Notes: generated by a model not told the origin, from the sequence alone. Shown: positions 17,745-26,845, numbered from the stretch's first letter. The stretch is 64,000 bases of DNA from Roseibacillus ishigakijimensis (GCF_016595415.1 NZ_JAENIO010000013.1:1-64000), one strand, 5' to 3'. Made by a program: numbers and translations.

Positions 17745-18872
17745 CTACCAGCAGGACTCGTCGCGGAGCCAGACTTGGCTGGCGTGTTGGATCTCCCGTT
17801 GGCGGAAGTTGAAGATGGACTGGCGGCGGTTGATTCCCGCGATGCTACCGAAATCGCTGTCGGTGGCCTGTTGTTCCAAGCTGCGCGCCTTTTCCTGCGC
17901 TTCTTTCATTTCCCGCCAGTTCTGGATGAGCTGGCGGACTTCGTTGCGCACCGATTGGGTGTCGAGGACGAGGTCGGGATTATCCTCGTCGCCAGTCATG
18001 AAGCTGGCGAGCTTGTTCTTGACCATGTCGGTGCCGGGGATGGCCGGTTTGTCGGCTTTGTGGGCCTTTTGCAAAACCTTGACGAGCTCTTTGCTCCGGC
18101 GGAGCTGGCACCAGCGCTCCCACTGGGTGAGGTCGGGTTTCTCCACGTTGCGGTAGGTGGGGAGGCCGGATTCGTCTTTGACGAATTTGACATCGCCGTA
18201 TTCGGCATTGAAGAAGTTGCGCACTTCGTTGAGCCACTTTTGACGCTCGGTGGTGAGTTTGTTTTTCCAATCCTGCACGGATTTGCGGAGCTTGGGGTCA
18301 GCATCTTGCGGCAGGGGGGGAGCGGCTTCCACCAGCTGCAACTCGCTGTCGAGGAGGTGGCCTTCGCGGAGGAGTTCCTGCAGTTTGACCTTCTCGGCGC
18401 GCATCTTGAGCTCGGCATCCACTGAGCTGGCGGTGTGCTGCCAGGCGCTGGTCTCGGCAGAGTGGGAGATGTCCTTGAGCTTGCTCATGGAGGCCAGTCG
18501 CTTGGGGACCTGGGTGACGGGCTCGTTGAGGAGCTTGAGCACGGATTGGGGTTTGAGGAGGTCGCCAAAGGAGACATTGACCGCGCTTTTCACCTCGGTG
18601 GTCAACTTTTGCACCAGAGGCTGCTTCTCGTTGGCTTCTTGGTAGGCCTCTTTGGCGGCGAGAAAGTCGTGGTTGCGCACTTTCATCAGTTCCGCAGCTT
18701 CCCGCCAACTCATTTCCTTGGTTTCGAAGGGCGACTGGGCCGCCACCTCTTCGGCATAGCGGGAGCCTTCAACCACCGCGTGCTCGGCGACTGAGGTGGT
18801 GACCTGGTGCTGCACGCAGCTCACGCAGAGTGCGCTGATGGCGGCCAGGAGCAGGGGGACCTTCGTCTTCAC
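17745..18872 (-). CDS. putative lipoprotein, TolC-like helical protein
   Basis: The 375-residue product starts (GTG 18872) with a short signal sequence ending in CVSC, a plausible lipobox with C19; a TTG two codons upstream is an alternative start. The body is almost entirely helical and highly charged. The segment MSWREAAELMKVRNHDFLAAKEAYQEA resembles the first repeat of TolC-family outer-membrane factors, but the second half lacks the clear TolC repeat, so family membership is tentative. No efflux pump genes are adjacent. The gene is probably monocistronic, with the PEP-CTERM gene upstream ending in its own terminator. Confidence 0.55.
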   Translation of the reverse strand: MKTKVPLLLAAISALCVSCVQHQVTTSVAEHAVVEGSRYAEEVAAQSPFETKEMSWREAAELMKVRNHDFLAAKEAYQEANEKQPLVQKLTTEVKSAVNVSFGDLLKPQSVLKLLNEPVTQVPKRLASMSKLKDISHSAETSAWQHTASSVDAELKMRAEKVKLQELLREGHLLDSELQLVEAAPPLPQDADPKLRKSVQDWKNKLTTERQKWLNEVRNFFNAEYGDVKFVKDESGLPTYRNVEKPDLTQWERWCQLRRSKELVKVLQKAHKADKPAIPGTDMVKNKLASFMTGDEDNPDLVLDTQSVRNEVRQLIQNWREMKEAQEKARSLEQQATDSDFGSIAGINRRQSIFNFRQREIQHASQVWLRDESCW

Positions 18873-18994
18873 GCCCAATGATACGGGGAGCGAAGAAAAG
18901 TCTTTCGTTTAGACAACTTTAGTGTTAACGGGCTGACGATTGGTTGCTTTTTTTGATAGGTAAGTGACTGTCCGAGAGTCTATTGGATTTATCT

Positions 18995-19036
18995 AAAAAA
19001 GAGCCCGCAGCTGGACCCTATCACCAGCTACGGGCT
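18995..19036 (-). terminator. rho-independent terminator of the PEP-CTERM gene
   Basis: A 13 bp stem with one mismatch (19024-19036 with 19002-19014) and a 9-base loop precedes a TTTTTT run on the minus strand, 36 bases after the stop codon. Confidence 0.85.
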
Positions 19037-19071
19037 ACTTCACACCAGACCGTTGTATGAAGAAGAGGAGT

Positions 19072-19755
19072 CTACGAGCGACGTCGTAGCAGAAGAAGGC
19101 TACCCGCGAGGGCTCCGAGGAAGGCGGTGGAGGGTTCGGGAATCACGGTGGCGAAGGAGTCGCCGCTGTCGAGGTGCATCTCGTAGATGGTGGTGTGAAT
19201 GCTGGTGGTCCACTGGACCTGGTAGTCGTCGATGGTCGCTCCATAGCCGGTGAGGTCCCATTGGAAGGCGTGGTTCTTGGTGAAAGAGGGGGGCTGGCCG
19301 GGTTGGCCGGAAGAGTAGGCGCCTTGGGTGATGGAACTGGCAACCGGATCGAGGAGGTCGGTGCCATTGATGAGGAGCTGGGGTGCGCTGGCAAAGGTGG
19401 ACATCCCCATGTCCACTTGGAAGATGACGGTGGCCAAGTTCGCAATGGGGTTGTCGGATTGCAGGGCGAGGGTCCCGCTATTGCCTCCATCGTAGAAAGA
19501 GTTGTTGGCGAGGTAACCTCCGCCGCTGATTTTGTTGAAAACGGCATTCTGGTCGGAACCACTCGTGTTGGCGGCGATGGGGGTGGTCCAAGGGGTGAGG
19601 CCGGGATAGCCTCCGTAGCCGGAGAGGCGGGAGTTGGTCAATTGGTCCCAGCCATCGCTGGTCGAGTTCCCCGGAAGGGTGACCGAGAGAGCGGCGGTGA
19701 GAGAGGTGGCGGTGGCCGTGAAAGCCACGAACAGCGGAGCGATTGTGTGTTTCAT
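19072..19755 (-). CDS. PEP-CTERM sorting domain protein
   Basis: Exported protein of 227 residues with an N-terminal signal peptide and a C-terminal PEP-CTERM tail: VIPEPST, a hydrophobic helix and a terminal RRRS basic cluster. Such tails are recognised by exosortase (EpsH/XrtA-like) and direct proteins to the outer surface or matrix. The core is rich in Thr, Ser, Asn and Gly and beta-structured; no enzyme motif is visible. The gene lies 33 bp downstream of the DUF6607 gene on the same strand but has its own strong terminator. The exosortase itself is not in this window. Confidence 0.85.
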   Translation of the reverse strand: MKHTIAPLFVAFTATATSLTAALSVTLPGNSTSDGWDQLTNSRLSGYGGYPGLTPWTTPIAANTSGSDQNAVFNKISGGGYLANNSFYDGGNSGTLALQSDNPIANLATVIFQVDMGMSTFASAPQLLINGTDLLDPVASSITQGAYSSGQPGQPPSFTKNHAFQWDLTGYGATIDDYQVQWTTSIHTTIYEMHLDSGDSFATVIPEPSTAFLGALAGSLLLLRRRS

Positions 19756-19788
19756 GATTGGTATTTGTTGCGTTGAGAAAAAAGAGGC

Positions 19789-20733
19789 CTAGCGGAGGTG
19801 TTCGGCGATGAGGGCATGGATGGCGGCGGGGTCGAGGCTGGCGTCTGCGCCCGTTTGCTCTTCGGCGAGGGCGGCCATCCGGCGCATGAGGGGTTTTTGG
19901 TCTTTGGGATTATGGTAGGCGACGGGGCCTTCGCTCTCGGCGAGAAGTTCAGCCCAGTGATCGCGCACCACTTTCCAGAAGGGGGCGGTCTTTTCCCAAT
20001 ACTCTTCCGCTTTTTGCACGCCGAGAGCTTGGTCGCTGTCTTTCTCGGGCGTGATGCGGCGGTAGGTGTTGGTTCCGCTCTCGAGACAGAGGGTTTCGTT
20101 GCGGCCTGCGCGGCGCACTTGCTTGCGGTTGTGCTGGAGGTGGACCCAACCCTCGGGGGTGATGAGATGTTGGTTGGTGACGAGGAGGCGGTCGTAGTCG
20201 TCGCGCTTGGTGTATTCGCGCCGGGGGAGGGGGCGGGTGGAGGGCTGGGAGGTCCAGGCCGAGTAGTTGCCGGAGTGCTCCCATTCACCGACGGCCTTGT
20301 AGCGGGGGCTGTCATCGATTTGGGTCACGAACTGGGTCCAGGTGCCTTTGACCTCTTTTTTGTCGAAATTAACCGGGAGCCAGGTGCGGTCACCCTCAAA
20401 GGTGAGGGCGTGAGGGTCTTCGTATTGCCAAATCTGGGCCCAGTGCTTGATGACGGCGGGGCCATCGAGATCTTCCACGATGAGGAGGTGTTGCAGGGTG
20501 ATGCTGGTGCCGAGGTCTTCGACTACTTTGACCAGTTCCACCGCCTCGGTTTGGTAGGGTTTGGTGAGCTCGTAGCCTTCCTGCAGGGCGATGGTTTCTT
20601 CGAAGTGGAAGGTCACGGCGAAGGTGCCGGCCATGCCCAGGATGGCCGAGCGGTCTTGGTCGAATTTACTTTCGGCGAATAGGACTTGGGTCGCCAGGAG
20701 GGAAAGGAATCCAGAGAGGAGGACGGGTTGCAT
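19789..20733 (-). CDS. DUF6607 family secreted protein
   Basis: Product of 314 residues with a cleavable signal peptide (MQPVLLSGFLSLLATQVLFA). The start of the mature part, ILGMAGTFAVTFHFEET, and the later LLIVEDLDGPAVIKHWAQIWQYED are the conserved blocks of the DUF6607 family, whose function is not known. It is probably periplasmic. The gene is the last of a same-strand group (AraC regulator, 50-residue protein, 267-residue protein, this gene) that begins with a Fur-box-like palindrome. I infer a link to iron or heme uptake from that context only. Confidence 0.7.
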   Translation of the reverse strand: MQPVLLSGFLSLLATQVLFAESKFDQDRSAILGMAGTFAVTFHFEETIALQEGYELTKPYQTEAVELVKVVEDLGTSITLQHLLIVEDLDGPAVIKHWAQIWQYEDPHALTFEGDRTWLPVNFDKKEVKGTWTQFVTQIDDSPRYKAVGEWEHSGNYSAWTSQPSTRPLPRREYTKRDDYDRLLVTNQHLITPEGWVHLQHNRKQVRRAGRNETLCLESGTNTYRRITPEKDSDQALGVQKAEEYWEKTAPFWKVVRDHWAELLAESEGPVAYHNPKDQKPLMRRMAALAEEQTGADASLDPAAIHALIAEHLR

Positions 20734-20823
20734 GGGAGTTATCTTTGCGGTACTCGGGGAATGTTGCTAACGCGGGCTTGCCAAGCACTAGCGCTCAATT
20801 GCGGCTGCTTCCTTGTGCCGGGC

Positions 20824-21627
20824 TCATGGCCTGACGGCTCCCAGAAAGCGGGGCCAAATGCGGGAGACAGAGGCCGAGGGTGCGGCCAGAGAGAGCATCT
20901 CCTCGCCACGGGTATTCATGAGGGTGAGCTGGAGGTGCTCCTCCCCGTCGAGGCGCACCGGGTGGGTGCGCAGGCTGTAGAGGTGGCGCATGTCTAGGGC
21001 GAACTCCCCTTCTTCTCCTCGCGAGACGAGGTGGGGCCCCTCGCTGTGGAGTGACTGCGGGCGGTGAAGGGCTGCGAGGTGGGCTCCCGGGGTGGCGAGG
21101 GTGAGAAAGAGCCCTTCCCCGGCATCGATCCGATCCGCGAGGATCCAAGCCAGGGGGTGGTTGCTCATGCCAGCCACGCGTTGCTCGCAGGCTTCCGTGC
21201 AGCAGGGACAGAGGGGCGACTCGCGGAGGGCACGTCTGGCGGCGAGGGGCTGCGTTTCGGGCTTCATTTCCCAGCCAAAGATGGCTGCCAGTTGGGAGAG
21301 CTTCTCTTGCAGGTGGTCGCTCCCGGTGACTTCGAGCCGGGTGCGCCGGTGGGGAAAGTCCACTTCCAAGGCGCTCGCGCGACCGTCCCCCGTCTCCGAG
21401 ATGTAGACCCGGTCGAGCAGGGAGGGCTCGAGGGTCAGGCTGGGCTCACTGATGAGAAAGGGGCCTTGATGGACCAGAAAGGCAGTTCCCAGTTGTAGGG
21501 GACCCCGGTAGCGGGCCTCGGCACCCTGCCAGAGAAATTGGCCTTCCCCGAGGAGGGGCAGGCTTTCCCAGAGTTGGGGAGTGACCTCCAGTTCATTGAG
21601 CCAGCGTTGCCGATCGGAGGAGATCAT
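20824..21627 (-). CDS. unrecognised cytoplasmic protein with a CPCC cluster, possibly iron- or heme-related
   Basis: The 267-residue protein has no signal peptide or membrane segment. A cysteine cluster C-P-C-C followed by TEAC lies near residue 139, which could bind a metal or a cofactor. The two halves look similar in secondary structure (beta strands, then a polar helix), and the C-terminal part is faintly like one repeat of HemS/ChuX heme proteins; I do not consider that proven. Its ATG overlaps the stop of a 50-codon frame upstream (ATGA), which implies translational coupling. The DUF6607 gene follows 90 bp downstream. Confidence 0.55.
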   Translation of the reverse strand: MISSDRQRWLNELEVTPQLWESLPLLGEGQFLWQGAEARYRGPLQLGTAFLVHQGPFLISEPSLTLEPSLLDRVYISETGDGRASALEVDFPHRRTRLEVTGSDHLQEKLSQLAAIFGWEMKPETQPLAARRALRESPLCPCCTEACEQRVAGMSNHPLAWILADRIDAGEGLFLTLATPGAHLAALHRPQSLHSEGPHLVSRGEEGEFALDMRHLYSLRTHPVRLDGEEHLQLTLMNTRGEEMLSLAAPSASVSRIWPRFLGAVRP

Positions 21628-21776
21628 GATTGTCCTTTCTTGGGTGAAGTTTTCTCTGGTGAGCTCTTCCCTTTTTTGCTGGCCTGCTTCTTTCCCTGGG
21701 GCGAACCCGGTCGCACCGGCAGGTAGATGAAGGCTTGGCGTCCGGACATGCGGCTATCGATATTTGAATAAACCAT
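21624..21776 (-). CDS. small basic protein, 50 residues, translationally coupled
   Basis: A short frame starts at ATG 21776 and ends in TGA overlapping the ATG of the next gene (ATGA). The product begins MVYSNIDSRMSGRQAFIYLPV and has a Lys/Ser/Pro-rich tail. The IDSR..GRQ..I start faintly recalls HemP hemin-uptake proteins, but the rest does not fit. Support for coding is the precise coupling and the position between the AraC gene and the 267-residue gene in a probable iron operon. Translation is not otherwise proven. Confidence 0.45.
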   Translation of the reverse strand: MVYSNIDSRMSGRQAFIYLPVRPGSPQGKKQASKKGKSSPEKTSPKKGQS

Positions 21777-21850
21777 AGTTCCGATACCCTGCCGGAATGG
21801 GCGCGCCCCCGCTCGCGCTGGCTTGTCACTCTTTGGCGCTCCGTTGTTTC

Positions 21851-22750
21851 TCAGGCGGATCGCTTGAGAAAGGCGGAGGGGGTGAGGCCTTGCTCCTCGA
21901 CGAAGGCTTTCGAAAAGTGGGAAAGCGAGTTATAGCCAACTTCCATCGCGACCTCGGTGACGTTGTATTGATTCGTTCCCAAGAGTTCGGCGGCCCGCTC
22001 CACCCGGAAGGCGCGGAGATGGAGAGAAAGAGTCTTGCCGGTATCTTGCTTCACCAGGCGGCTGAGATAATGGGGCGCGCAGCCCACATCCTTGGCCAGG
22101 TTGCTCAAATCGAGGGGTTCATCCAGGCGCCCTTGCAAAAGCTCGAGGGCATGCCGGGTGTAGCGATGGGCTTTCTGCTTCAGCTGACTACAAAAGAGAG
22201 GTTCCCGCCGATGGGGTTCGTGGAAAAGGTGGAGGGAAAGCAGTTCGAGGATCTTGGCCTGAAACCAGGCGTGGCGGGCGACCTCGGCAACGGGGGGATT
22301 GATCAAGTCCTGGTAGAATTGTTCCTCGCGGGAGGACCATCGGCGCAGGAAACCGAGGTTCTTTTCCACTAGGGGAATGGGGGCGCGAAAGAGGCGGCCA
22401 AGGGATTGACTCTCCAGCGAGAGAACGAGGAAATCATGCCCTTCCGAGCCCTCAAAGCGGGTGGCGATCGCTTGGCCGGGATTCTCCCCAATGGTAAAAA
22501 TGGCCAAAGTGGAGGGGAGCAGGGTCAGGCGCGTGCCGGGGGCCATGACCAAGCCTTCCCCCCGGAGATTGAGCACGAAGTGGAGACTATTCGGGCGCAG
22601 CTGGTCTTGCCACTTGGCTCCTGTGCCGGCCGCGACCTTGAGATGGCGGAGGGAAAGGGCGAGAGGTGTGCTTTCTTGGTGAAGAGTCTGCTGATAGACG
22701 GTGGACAAGGCTTTGAGGGCTGCGTGCAAGACGGGGTCTAAAAACAGCAC
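21851..22750 (-). CDS. AraC-family transcriptional regulator
   Basis: A 299-residue regulator with an N-terminal sensing region of about 200 residues and a C-terminal AraC/XylS double helix-turn-helix: LSNLAKDVGCAPHYLSRLVKQ (first HTH), then VTEVAMEVGYNSLSHFSKAFVEE (second HTH). Start is GTG. Other AraC members near Fur boxes (PchR type) sense siderophores or heme and activate uptake genes. Here a 15 bp Fur-like palindrome lies 26 bp upstream of the start codon, and the small protein, CPCC protein and DUF6607 genes follow on the same strand. That role is an inference. Confidence 0.85.
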   Translation of the reverse strand: MLFLDPVLHAALKALSTVYQQTLHQESTPLALSLRHLKVAAGTGAKWQDQLRPNSLHFVLNLRGEGLVMAPGTRLTLLPSTLAIFTIGENPGQAIATRFEGSEGHDFLVLSLESQSLGRLFRAPIPLVEKNLGFLRRWSSREEQFYQDLINPPVAEVARHAWFQAKILELLSLHLFHEPHRREPLFCSQLKQKAHRYTRHALELLQGRLDEPLDLSNLAKDVGCAPHYLSRLVKQDTGKTLSLHLRAFRVERAAELLGTNQYNVTEVAMEVGYNSLSHFSKAFVEEQGLTPSAFLKRSA

Positions 22751-22775
22751 TCAAAAGCAATTGTCCAGCCCAAAG

Positions 22776-22790
22776 TGAGACTGAGTCTCA
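22776..22790. promoter_or_regulatory. Fur-box-like operator upstream of the AraC gene
   Basis: TGAGACTGAGTCTCA is a perfect 7-1-7 inverted repeat. It matches the Fur consensus TGATAATNATTATCA at the outer TGA/TCA and the inner A, T, A and T positions. It sits 26 bp before the GTG of the AraC gene, where a repressor would block transcription of the minus-strand operon. Confidence 0.6.
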
Positions 22791-22872
22791 ATATCAGAAT
22801 AAATTCCCGCTCTCAGGGCGGCAGGGAAAATCTACTCGGGGAGAGTGGCGATTGGCTGTGGGGGAATGGGAA

Positions 22873-22980
22873 TCAGACGATTCCGATCAGATCCAGCACG
22901 CGGTAGCAGGCGTAGATGAAGGTGATAACGAGGAGGACGACGAAGATTTTGATGCTGAGCTCGATTTGCGGACGGGTCAT
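22873..22980 (-). CDS. possible small single-pass membrane protein, 35 residues
   Basis: ATG 22980 opens a 35-residue frame with a polar start (MTRPQIELS) and one continuous hydrophobic helix (IKIFVVLLVITFIYACYRV). The composition is typical of real small membrane proteins. No ribosome-binding site or known family supports it, so the call is tentative. Confidence 0.35.
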   Translation of the reverse strand: MTRPQIELSIKIFVVLLVITFIYACYRVLDLIGIV

Positions 22981-23104
22981 GGCCGATGCATTTAGGGGAG
23001 AGTCTGGGGAGAAGCAAGACACAAGAGCGGGGAGAGAGGAGAGGAGGAGCTTTTCGGGAATATTTTTCATTTGGGCCCGGGCTTCATCCTGCTAGGCTAA
23101 AAGT

Positions 23105-24667
23105 ATGGCCGCAAATGCGATGGAACGTCTGGATCTGGCATTGGAAGCATCCAATGAAGGGATCTGGGATTGGGATTTTGAGAGTGGGACGATTGATTTC
23201 ACCGAGCGGGTGGGGGATTTCTTCGGCTGTCCCAAGGAGGAGGTCCCCAATTTTTTTGCGGACCACTCCTTCGTTCATGAGGATGACCGGCAGCATTTGG
23301 CCGCAGCTATTCAGGCGGTGAGGGAGGGGCGCAGCGAGATTCTGGCGGTGGAGCCGCGCGTGCGGACTGGTGTGACCGAAGAGGGGCGGGAGCAATGGAA
23401 GTGGTTCCGCGTGCGCGGGGTTCCGGTCAAGTATGAAGGACAGCTGACCGGTTTGGCGGGCTCGCTGATTGATATTTCCCTGCGCAAGGAAGCGGAGCAG
23501 GCCCTTTTGGAGGAGCAGCACCTGACCAAGACCCTGGTGGAGAATGTGCCTTTGCATATCTATTTCAAGGACAAGAAATCGCGCTTCACGATGGTGAATA
23601 CTCCGATGGCGCGGTGGATGCATCGGGAGAAACCAGAGGAATTGCTTGGGAAGACGGATGCTGACTTCTTTGGCGAAGAGCATTCCAAGCAAGCCTTGGC
23701 CGATGAACAGCATATCCTGGAGACGGGCGAGGCCATGGAGTCCGTCATCGAGAAAGAGACCTGGTCAGGCCGGGGAGACACCTGGGTGCTCACCACCAAG
23801 ATGCCGTATCGGAACCGGCGGGGTGAATTGATGGGGACCTTCGGGGTCTCCAGCGATGTCACGGAATTGGTGCGGACCCAGCGTTCGCTGGCCGAGATGG
23901 CGGCGGAATTAAAGGCGCGCAATGAGGCGTATGAGGAGGAAATGGCTTTGGCCCGGGAGATTCAGCAGGGTCTTCTCCCCTCGGAGTATCCTGCGGTGCG
24001 GTCGGCGAAGTTCGGTCACCGTTACCTCCCGATTTCCGGATTGGCAGGCGATTTCTTCGATGTCATCGAACTGGGCGAGAACAAGGTCGGCCTCCTCATC
24101 TGCGATGTGATGGGTCATGGGATTCGCTCCGCGCTGGTAGCCAGTCTGCTGCGGGGACTGGTCTCCCAAGCGCGAAATCAGGCGGAGACTCCGGGGCTCT
24201 TTCTCGGAGCGCTGAATGATGGGTTGGTCACTTTTTTGAAAAAGGCCAAGGTGACCATGTTTGCCACCGCCTTTTATCTCGTGGTGGATTTCAAGAAAGG
24301 CCGTATCGAATACAGCAGTGCGGGGCATCCGGCGGGGATCATGAGCAGCGAGGATGGAGCCAGTCTTCTGCCGCTGGGTGGGCGGGGAAAAGGAGCGGGG
24401 TTGGGCTTGATCCCCGGGACTCAATATGGCGAAGAGTCCATTCCCTTGGAGGGAGTGACTGGTCTCCTTCTTTTCACCGATGGGATTTACGAAGTGGAAA
24501 ATTCCGAAGGGGAGGCCTTCTTGCAGAACCGACTAGTGCAGACTGTCAAGCGCGCCCGTCGCATGCCTTTGGAGGAACAGCTCGATACCATCCTGGGAGA
24601 GGTGAAGAGCTTCACCGAAGGCGGGGGATTCGACGATGACGTCTGCCTCCTGGGGATGAGTCTGTAG
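23105..24667 (+). CDS. PAS-PAS-SpoIIE (PP2C-type) serine phosphatase, RsbU-like
   Basis: Signal-transduction protein of 520 residues. Two PAS domains come first (about 5-120 and 140-255), the first starting LALEASNEGIWDWDF. A coiled-coil linker at about 255-295 follows, then a SpoIIE/RsbU phosphatase domain to the end. The linker end GLLPSEYP, the metal-binding GDFFDV and CDVMGHGIRSAL, and the later SAGHPAGI and FTDGIYEV motifs are all present. There is no membrane segment, so signals are cytoplasmic, perhaps redox or a ligand in PAS. Such enzymes usually dephosphorylate an anti-sigma antagonist; no partner is adjacent. Confidence 0.9.
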   Translation: MAANAMERLDLALEASNEGIWDWDFESGTIDFTERVGDFFGCPKEEVPNFFADHSFVHEDDRQHLAAAIQAVREGRSEILAVEPRVRTGVTEEGREQWKWFRVRGVPVKYEGQLTGLAGSLIDISLRKEAEQALLEEQHLTKTLVENVPLHIYFKDKKSRFTMVNTPMARWMHREKPEELLGKTDADFFGEEHSKQALADEQHILETGEAMESVIEKETWSGRGDTWVLTTKMPYRNRRGELMGTFGVSSDVTELVRTQRSLAEMAAELKARNEAYEEEMALAREIQQGLLPSEYPAVRSAKFGHRYLPISGLAGDFFDVIELGENKVGLLICDVMGHGIRSALVASLLRGLVSQARNQAETPGLFLGALNDGLVTFLKKAKVTMFATAFYLVVDFKKGRIEYSSAGHPAGIMSSEDGASLLPLGGRGKGAGLGLIPGTQYGEESIPLEGVTGLLLFTDGIYEVENSEGEAFLQNRLVQTVKRARRMPLEEQLDTILGEVKSFTEGGGFDDDVCLLGMSL

Positions 24668-24686
24668 GGCGAGCCGGGTCGTTTTT

Positions 24687-25880
24687 TTACAGCTGATGGC
24701 CCAGTTTCGACTTTTTGGTGTCGAGGTAGGCCTGGTTGTCGGGATTGGAGGGGAGTTTGAGGGGCACTTGTTCGGTGATCTCAATGCCGTAGCCGGTGAG
24801 GCCCACCACCTTGCGGGGATTATTGGTCAAGAGGCGGATTTTTTTCACCCCCAGGTCGGCCAGCATCTGGGCGCCCACGCCATAGTCGCGCAGATCGGCG
24901 GGGTAACCCAGCTTTTCGTTGGCTTGCACGGTGTCGTAGCCTTCTTCCTGCAGCTTGTAAGCGTGGATTTTTGCGGGGAGTCCGATGCCGCGCCCTTCTT
25001 GGCGCAGGTAGAGGAGCACGCCCCCTTCCTGGGAAATCTTTTGCATGGCGGTGTGCAGCTGCCCCCCGCAGTCGCAGCGCCGGGAGCCAAAGACATCGCC
25101 GGTCAGACATTCGGAGTGGACGCGCACGAGGGTGGGCTTTTCCGGGTCGATGGCGCCTCGGGTAAAGGCCAGGTGGTGGCTCTGATCGAGACGGACACGA
25201 TAGAGGTGGCAGTCGAAGGGGCCGTAATCAGTCGGCATCTTGATGGTCTGCTCGCGATCGATGAGTTTTTCAAAATGGCGGCGATACTCGATGAGCTGGG
25301 CGATGGTGCAGGCTTTCAGGTCGTGCTTTTTCTGATAGGGACCGAGATCGCCCACCCGGGCCATTTCCCCGTCGTCGTTCATGATTTCGCAGATCACGCC
25401 GGCCTCCGGAAGACCGGCGAGACGTGCCAGATCGACCGCCGCCTCGGTGTGGCCTGCCCGCCGGAGAGTGCCCCCGGCCATCGCTTGCAGCGGAAAGATG
25501 TGCCCCGGCTGCACCAACGAGTCGGGCTTCGCCGCGGGATCGGTGAGGAGCTGGACTGTGCGGGCCCGGTCGGCGGCCGAGATGCCGGTGGTGATTCCCT
25601 CCGCGGCATCAATGGAGACGGTGAAAGCGGTTTTCTGGTTCTCCCGGTTACGGGGAGTCATGGGCGGCAGGTCGAGGGCATTGGCACGCTCGGCAGTGAT
25701 GGGCGCACAAATGAGTCCGCGCCCGTGGGTGGCCATGAAATTGATCATCTCGGGGGTGGCCAGGGCGGCAGCGGCAATCAGGTCCGCTTCGTTTTCGCGT
25801 TCGGGATCGTCGGCGACAATGACCATTTTGCCCGCCGCGATATCGGCAATGATCTCCGGGATGGGGTGAAAGGTAAGCAT
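24687..25880 (-). CDS. ribBA: bifunctional 3,4-dihydroxy-2-butanone-4-phosphate synthase / GTP cyclohydrolase II
   Basis: Supplies both precursors of riboflavin. The N-terminal RibB half (1-200) has the acidic motif [11 protein letters not shown] at 24-34 and the [13 protein letters not shown] region near 145. The C-terminal RibA half (about 205-397) has the zinc site [16 protein letters not shown] and the catalytic [12 protein letters not shown]. Length of 397 is normal for the fusion. Start ATG 25880. The 137 bp upstream to the tRNA gene shows no FMN riboswitch that I can recognise. The gene converges with the phosphatase gene, stops 19 bp apart. Confidence 0.94.
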   Translation of the reverse strand: MLTFHPIPEIIADIAAGKMVIVADDPERENEADLIAAAALATPEMINFMATHGRGLICAPITAERANALDLPPMTPRNRENQKTAFTVSIDAAEGITTGISAADRARTVQLLTDPAAKPDSLVQPGHIFPLQAMAGGTLRRAGHTEAAVDLARLAGLPEAGVICEIMNDDGEMARVGDLGPYQKKHDLKACTIAQLIEYRRHFEKLIDREQTIKMPTDYGPFDCHLYRVRLDQSHHLAFTRGAIDPEKPTLVRVHSECLTGDVFGSRRCDCGGQLHTAMQKISQEGGVLLYLRQEGRGIGLPAKIHAYKLQEEGYDTVQANEKLGYPADLRDYGVGAQMLADLGVKKIRLLTNNPRKVVGLTGYGIEITEQVPLKLPSNPDNQAYLDTKKSKLGHQL

Positions 25881-26017
25881 GAGCTGAAATTTCTGGGGAC
25901 CATAAGCGCTCGCGCTCCCATGGCGAATGTTTTTGCGTAAGAATGACCTTTCTCTTCCCGCGGGGATCGATTTCGCTTGTCATCTCCGTTGGCCCGGCGT
26001 TACCAATCCGCTCTCTT

Positions 26018-26099
26018 GCCGAGATGGTGGAATTGGTAGACACGCCTGGTTTAGGTTCAGGTGCCGCAAGGTGTGCAGGTTCGAGTCCTGTTCTCGGTA
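26018..26099 (+). tRNA. tRNA-Leu (anticodon TAG)
   Basis: The cloverleaf has acceptor GCCGAGA paired with TCTCGGT (one G-T at the end), a D-arm with GGTAGAC, an anticodon stem CCTGG/TCAGG with loop TTTAGGT giving TAG, a long class II variable arm and a normal T-loop GTTCGAGTC. CCA is not encoded. Confidence 0.95.
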
Positions 26100-26206
26100 T
26101 TTTCTTTCCTCATTTTTCGGAGGGCTCGGAGGAGGAACGAGGCGCGACGGGCCGTTATTACTCGATTGGGGTTTGAAACCCGGGGTGAATTCAGGACAAT
26201 ACCGCT

Positions 26207-26845
26207 ATGAAGGTCGGTTTGTTCTTTTTGCTTGGCGGCATTCTCACGCTCATTCTCACCGGATGTGGTGGGAGTGGTGACATTTACCACCCGGATATGG
26301 GGCCTTTTGATGAAAACGGCGATTATGTAACCGCTCTGGCGGACGAGCCAGTGAAGAAGCGCTTCTTTGCCCGTCGTTCCAAGCCGGATAAGAGCGAGAC
26401 CTCACAAAGCGAGTCCGTCTCCCAGCCTTCGCGCCCGCTTTTGGCCAAAGTGGAAGCCCAGCCTCGCCAGACTATCACCACCGTGTCGGCCCCTGCGCCC
26501 CAAGCCGTGGTGCGATCAGTGGTGCGGGAGCCCCAGCCGGCTCCACGCATTTTGACGGCTTCCACCAAGCCCGCCGTCGCCCCCAAACCTGTTGTAAAAA
26601 AAGTGGTGGCCGCTGTGCCCCAACCCGCGGCCAAGCCCAAGCCGGCTCCCAAACCCGTGGCGGCCAAGCCTAAGCCAGCTCCCAAGCCGGCGGCTCCCTC
26701 GCCCCGTCGCCATACCGTGGTGAAGGATGATACTCTCTACAGCCTGAGCCGACGGTATGGCACCACCGTGGCGGCCATCCAGAAAGCCAATGGTCTGGGT
26801 GGCACCACCATCCGCTTGGGGCAATCTCTTCTCATTCCTCGTTGA
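26207..26845 (+). CDS. LysM-domain lipoprotein
   Basis: Product of 212 residues, exported and lipid-anchored: the signal sequence ends in LTGC with C20 as lipidated cysteine. Residues about 45-165 are a low-complexity Ala/Pro/Lys/Val spacer, probably extended across the periplasm. The last 45 residues (168-212) are one LysM domain (HTVVKDDTLYSLSRRYGTT to LGQSLLIPR) that binds peptidoglycan. No catalytic domain is present, so a structural tether or envelope-anchoring role is likely. The end overlaps the convergent antiporter gene by 14 bp. Confidence 0.88.
   Translation: MKVGLFFLLGGILTLILTGCGGSGDIYHPDMGPFDENGDYVTALADEPVKKRFFARRSKPDKSETSQSESVSQPSRPLLAKVEAQPRQTITTVSAPAPQAVVRSVVREPQPAPRILTASTKPAVAPKPVVKKVVAAVPQPAAKPKPAPKPVAAKPKPAPKPAAPSPRRHTVVKDDTLYSLSRRYGTTVAAIQKANGLGGTTIRLGQSLLIPR

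Larger units (their letters stand above)
22751..23104. other. divergent intergenic region between AraC and PAS-SpoIIE genes
   Basis: This 354 bp stretch has no large gene. It holds the Fur-box-like palindrome at 22776-22790 and a possible 35-codon frame for a small membrane protein at 22873-22980 on the minus strand. I see nothing else definite. Confidence 0.6.

Noticed and set aside
25881-26017. FMN riboswitch before ribBA
   Set aside because: I could not find the conserved junction sequences; the region is also only 137 bp and partly tRNA promoter.
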